The translations under genes were made by a program, and so were the position numbers. From Chitinophaga parva (GTDB taxonomy: Bacteria > Bacteroidota > Bacteroidia > Chitinophagales > Chitinophagaceae), in the NCBI RefSeq assembly GCF_003071345.1, contig NZ_QCYK01000002.1, forward strand, positions 1,674,001 to 1,738,000: 64,000 nt of DNA, in the 5' to 3' direction. Below are positions 63,172-64,000 of the stretch, piece after piece (position 1 is the first letter of the stretch; every line of letters begins with the position of its first letter). Below the pieces are notes generated by a model, which did no database searches, had not been told where the DNA came from, and was given only the letters and a program-made list of their open reading frames with translations.

Positions 63172-64000
63172 TTATTGTACCTCGCCCACAATAAAGAAGC
63201 TGCCACATACCAGCACCATGTCTTCTTTATGCGCGGCCTGCTGCGCCGCATGATAAGCCAGTTGTACGTTGGGGAAGGTGTGCCCCTGCAGGCCATGGTG
63301 CAGCGCCATGCGGGCCAGTACATCCGCTTCCAGGGCCCGTTCTATGGCGGCCTGGCAGAAGTAGTAATGCGCTGTTTTGGGCAGCAGTTGCAGTACTTTT
63401 TCTATGTCCTTGTCTTTTACAAAGCCAATTACAATATGCAGCTGGTTGTACACCTGGTAGGCCAGCTGCTGTACAATTTCCGTGATGCCGGCTTCATTGT
63501 GGCCCACATCCAGCACTGTGAGGGGATGTTGCTGTATCACTTCCCAGCGGCCCCGCAGGCCGGTAAGATGGCTCACATGGGAGAGGGCTTTGTGCACCGC
63601 CGCTTCCGGCAGCTGCCAGCCTTTTTGCTGCATCAGCTTCACAGCCATCAGCACGCCCAGCACATTCTTACCCTGGTACTGGCCGCGCAGGTCCAGCGCT
63701 ATCTGCTGCCCGTGATCGGTGGGTGTATGTAAAATAGAAAGTTGTAAATGCTGGTGCTCCGTATGGCTGTCCTGCACCAGGAATTCCTGGTCGGCAAAGT
63801 GGAGGGGGCTATGGTGTGCGGCGGCTTTGTCGCGAAATACTTTTTCCACTTCGGCCTGCGTTTCACTCACCACTACCGGCACACCATCCTTGATAATGCC
63901 TGCTTTTTCACCGGCAATTTGTGGCAGCGTATCGCCCAGGATGTGCATGTGGTCATAACTGATATTGGTGATCAGTGACAGCTCCGGTGTGATCACGTTG
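63172..64000 (-). CDS. folC: Folylpolyglutamate synthase / dihydrofolate synthase, C-terminal part
   Basis: Adds glutamate to (dihydro)folate or to dihydropteroate. The gene enters from beyond base 64000, so the first ~150 residues are missing; the frame is open to the window edge and its first visible residues are NVITPELSLITNISYDHMHI. Marks seen: GEKAGIIKDGVPVVVSETQ, the linker to the C-terminal domain around GLRGRWEVIQQHPLTVLDVG and HNEAGI, and VCGSFFIVGEV near the end. About 275 residues are visible out of an expected ~430. Convergent with the NUDIX gene. Confidence 0.94.
   Translation of the reverse strand, partial: NVITPELSLITNISYDHMHILGDTLPQIAGEKAGIIKDGVPVVVSETQAEVEKVFRDKAAAHHSPLHFADQEFLVQDSHTEHQHLQLSILHTPTDHGQQIALDLRGQYQGKNVLGVLMAVKLMQQKGWQLPEAAVHKALSHVSHLTGLRGRWEVIQQHPLTVLDVGHNEAGITEIVQQLAYQVYNQLHIVIGFVKDKDIEKVLQLLPKTAHYYFCQAAIERALEADVLARMALHHGLQGHTFPNVQLAYHAAQQAAHKEDMVLVCGSFFIVGEVQ

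Overview
The window looks like chromosomal DNA from a Chitinophaga-like member of the Bacteroidetes (Chitinophagaceae). The inference rests on gene content: DUF3857 transglutaminase-like proteins, a CarboxypepD_reg/outer-membrane beta-barrel protein, sigma/anti-sigma pairs, hybrid kinases with CheB/CheR, a PhoH-like ATPase and a fused aspartokinase-homoserine dehydrogenase. Several gene fronts also carry TAnnTTTG-type -7 boxes, and A/C-rich leaders replace strong Shine-Dalgarno sites. Both ends cut genes: an RND pump at the left and folC at the right. I see no tRNA, rRNA, CRISPR array, insertion sequence or prophage.

Layout. 1-5.3 kb: RND efflux permease, small membrane protein, exported formylglycine-generating-enzyme-like lipoprotein, NUDIX hydrolase. 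5.5-13.3 kb: a signalling block of giant hybrid kinase, receiver, CheR, stand-alone CheB and REC-PAS-kinase. 13.8-16 kb: DUF1543 protein and QueG, around a gap with a possible small RNA. 16-24.1 kb: four tandem exported DUF3857/transglutaminase-fold genes; by eye, three have lost the catalytic Cys and His. 24.2-28.6 kb: DUF937 membrane protein, ClpB, guanine deaminase. 28.7-31.5 kb: two successive sigma/anti-sigma modules. 31.5-35.1 kb: NlpC/P60 hydrolase, pyrophosphatase, DUF4878-like lipoprotein, PhoH. 35.7-39.1 kb: multi-PAS kinase overlapping a response regulator. 39.2-46.1 kb: Rpe, TPR lipoprotein and the thrABC operon, preceded by a Thr/Ile-rich leader reading frame. 46.5-49.9 kb: homogentisate dioxygenase, aldo/keto reductase and 4-hydroxyphenylpyruvate dioxygenase. 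50.1-54.6 kb: small membrane protein, L,D-transpeptidase-like protein, gluconate-dehydrogenase-type subunit 3 plus GMC oxidoreductase, CBS protein. 54.8-64 kb: outer-membrane barrel protein, second aspartokinase, class I fructose bisphosphatase, CAP protein, ABC ATPase, YfiT/DinB protein, NUDIX hydrolase, FolC.

The most interesting non-coding signals are: the probable threonine/isoleucine attenuation leader in front of thrA; period-7 tandem repeats just after several stop codons and period-8 repeats directly before several start codons; a terminator hairpin present twice in opposite orientation; and several strong hairpins that no gene explains. All comparisons and repeat counts were made by eye, without alignment or folding software.
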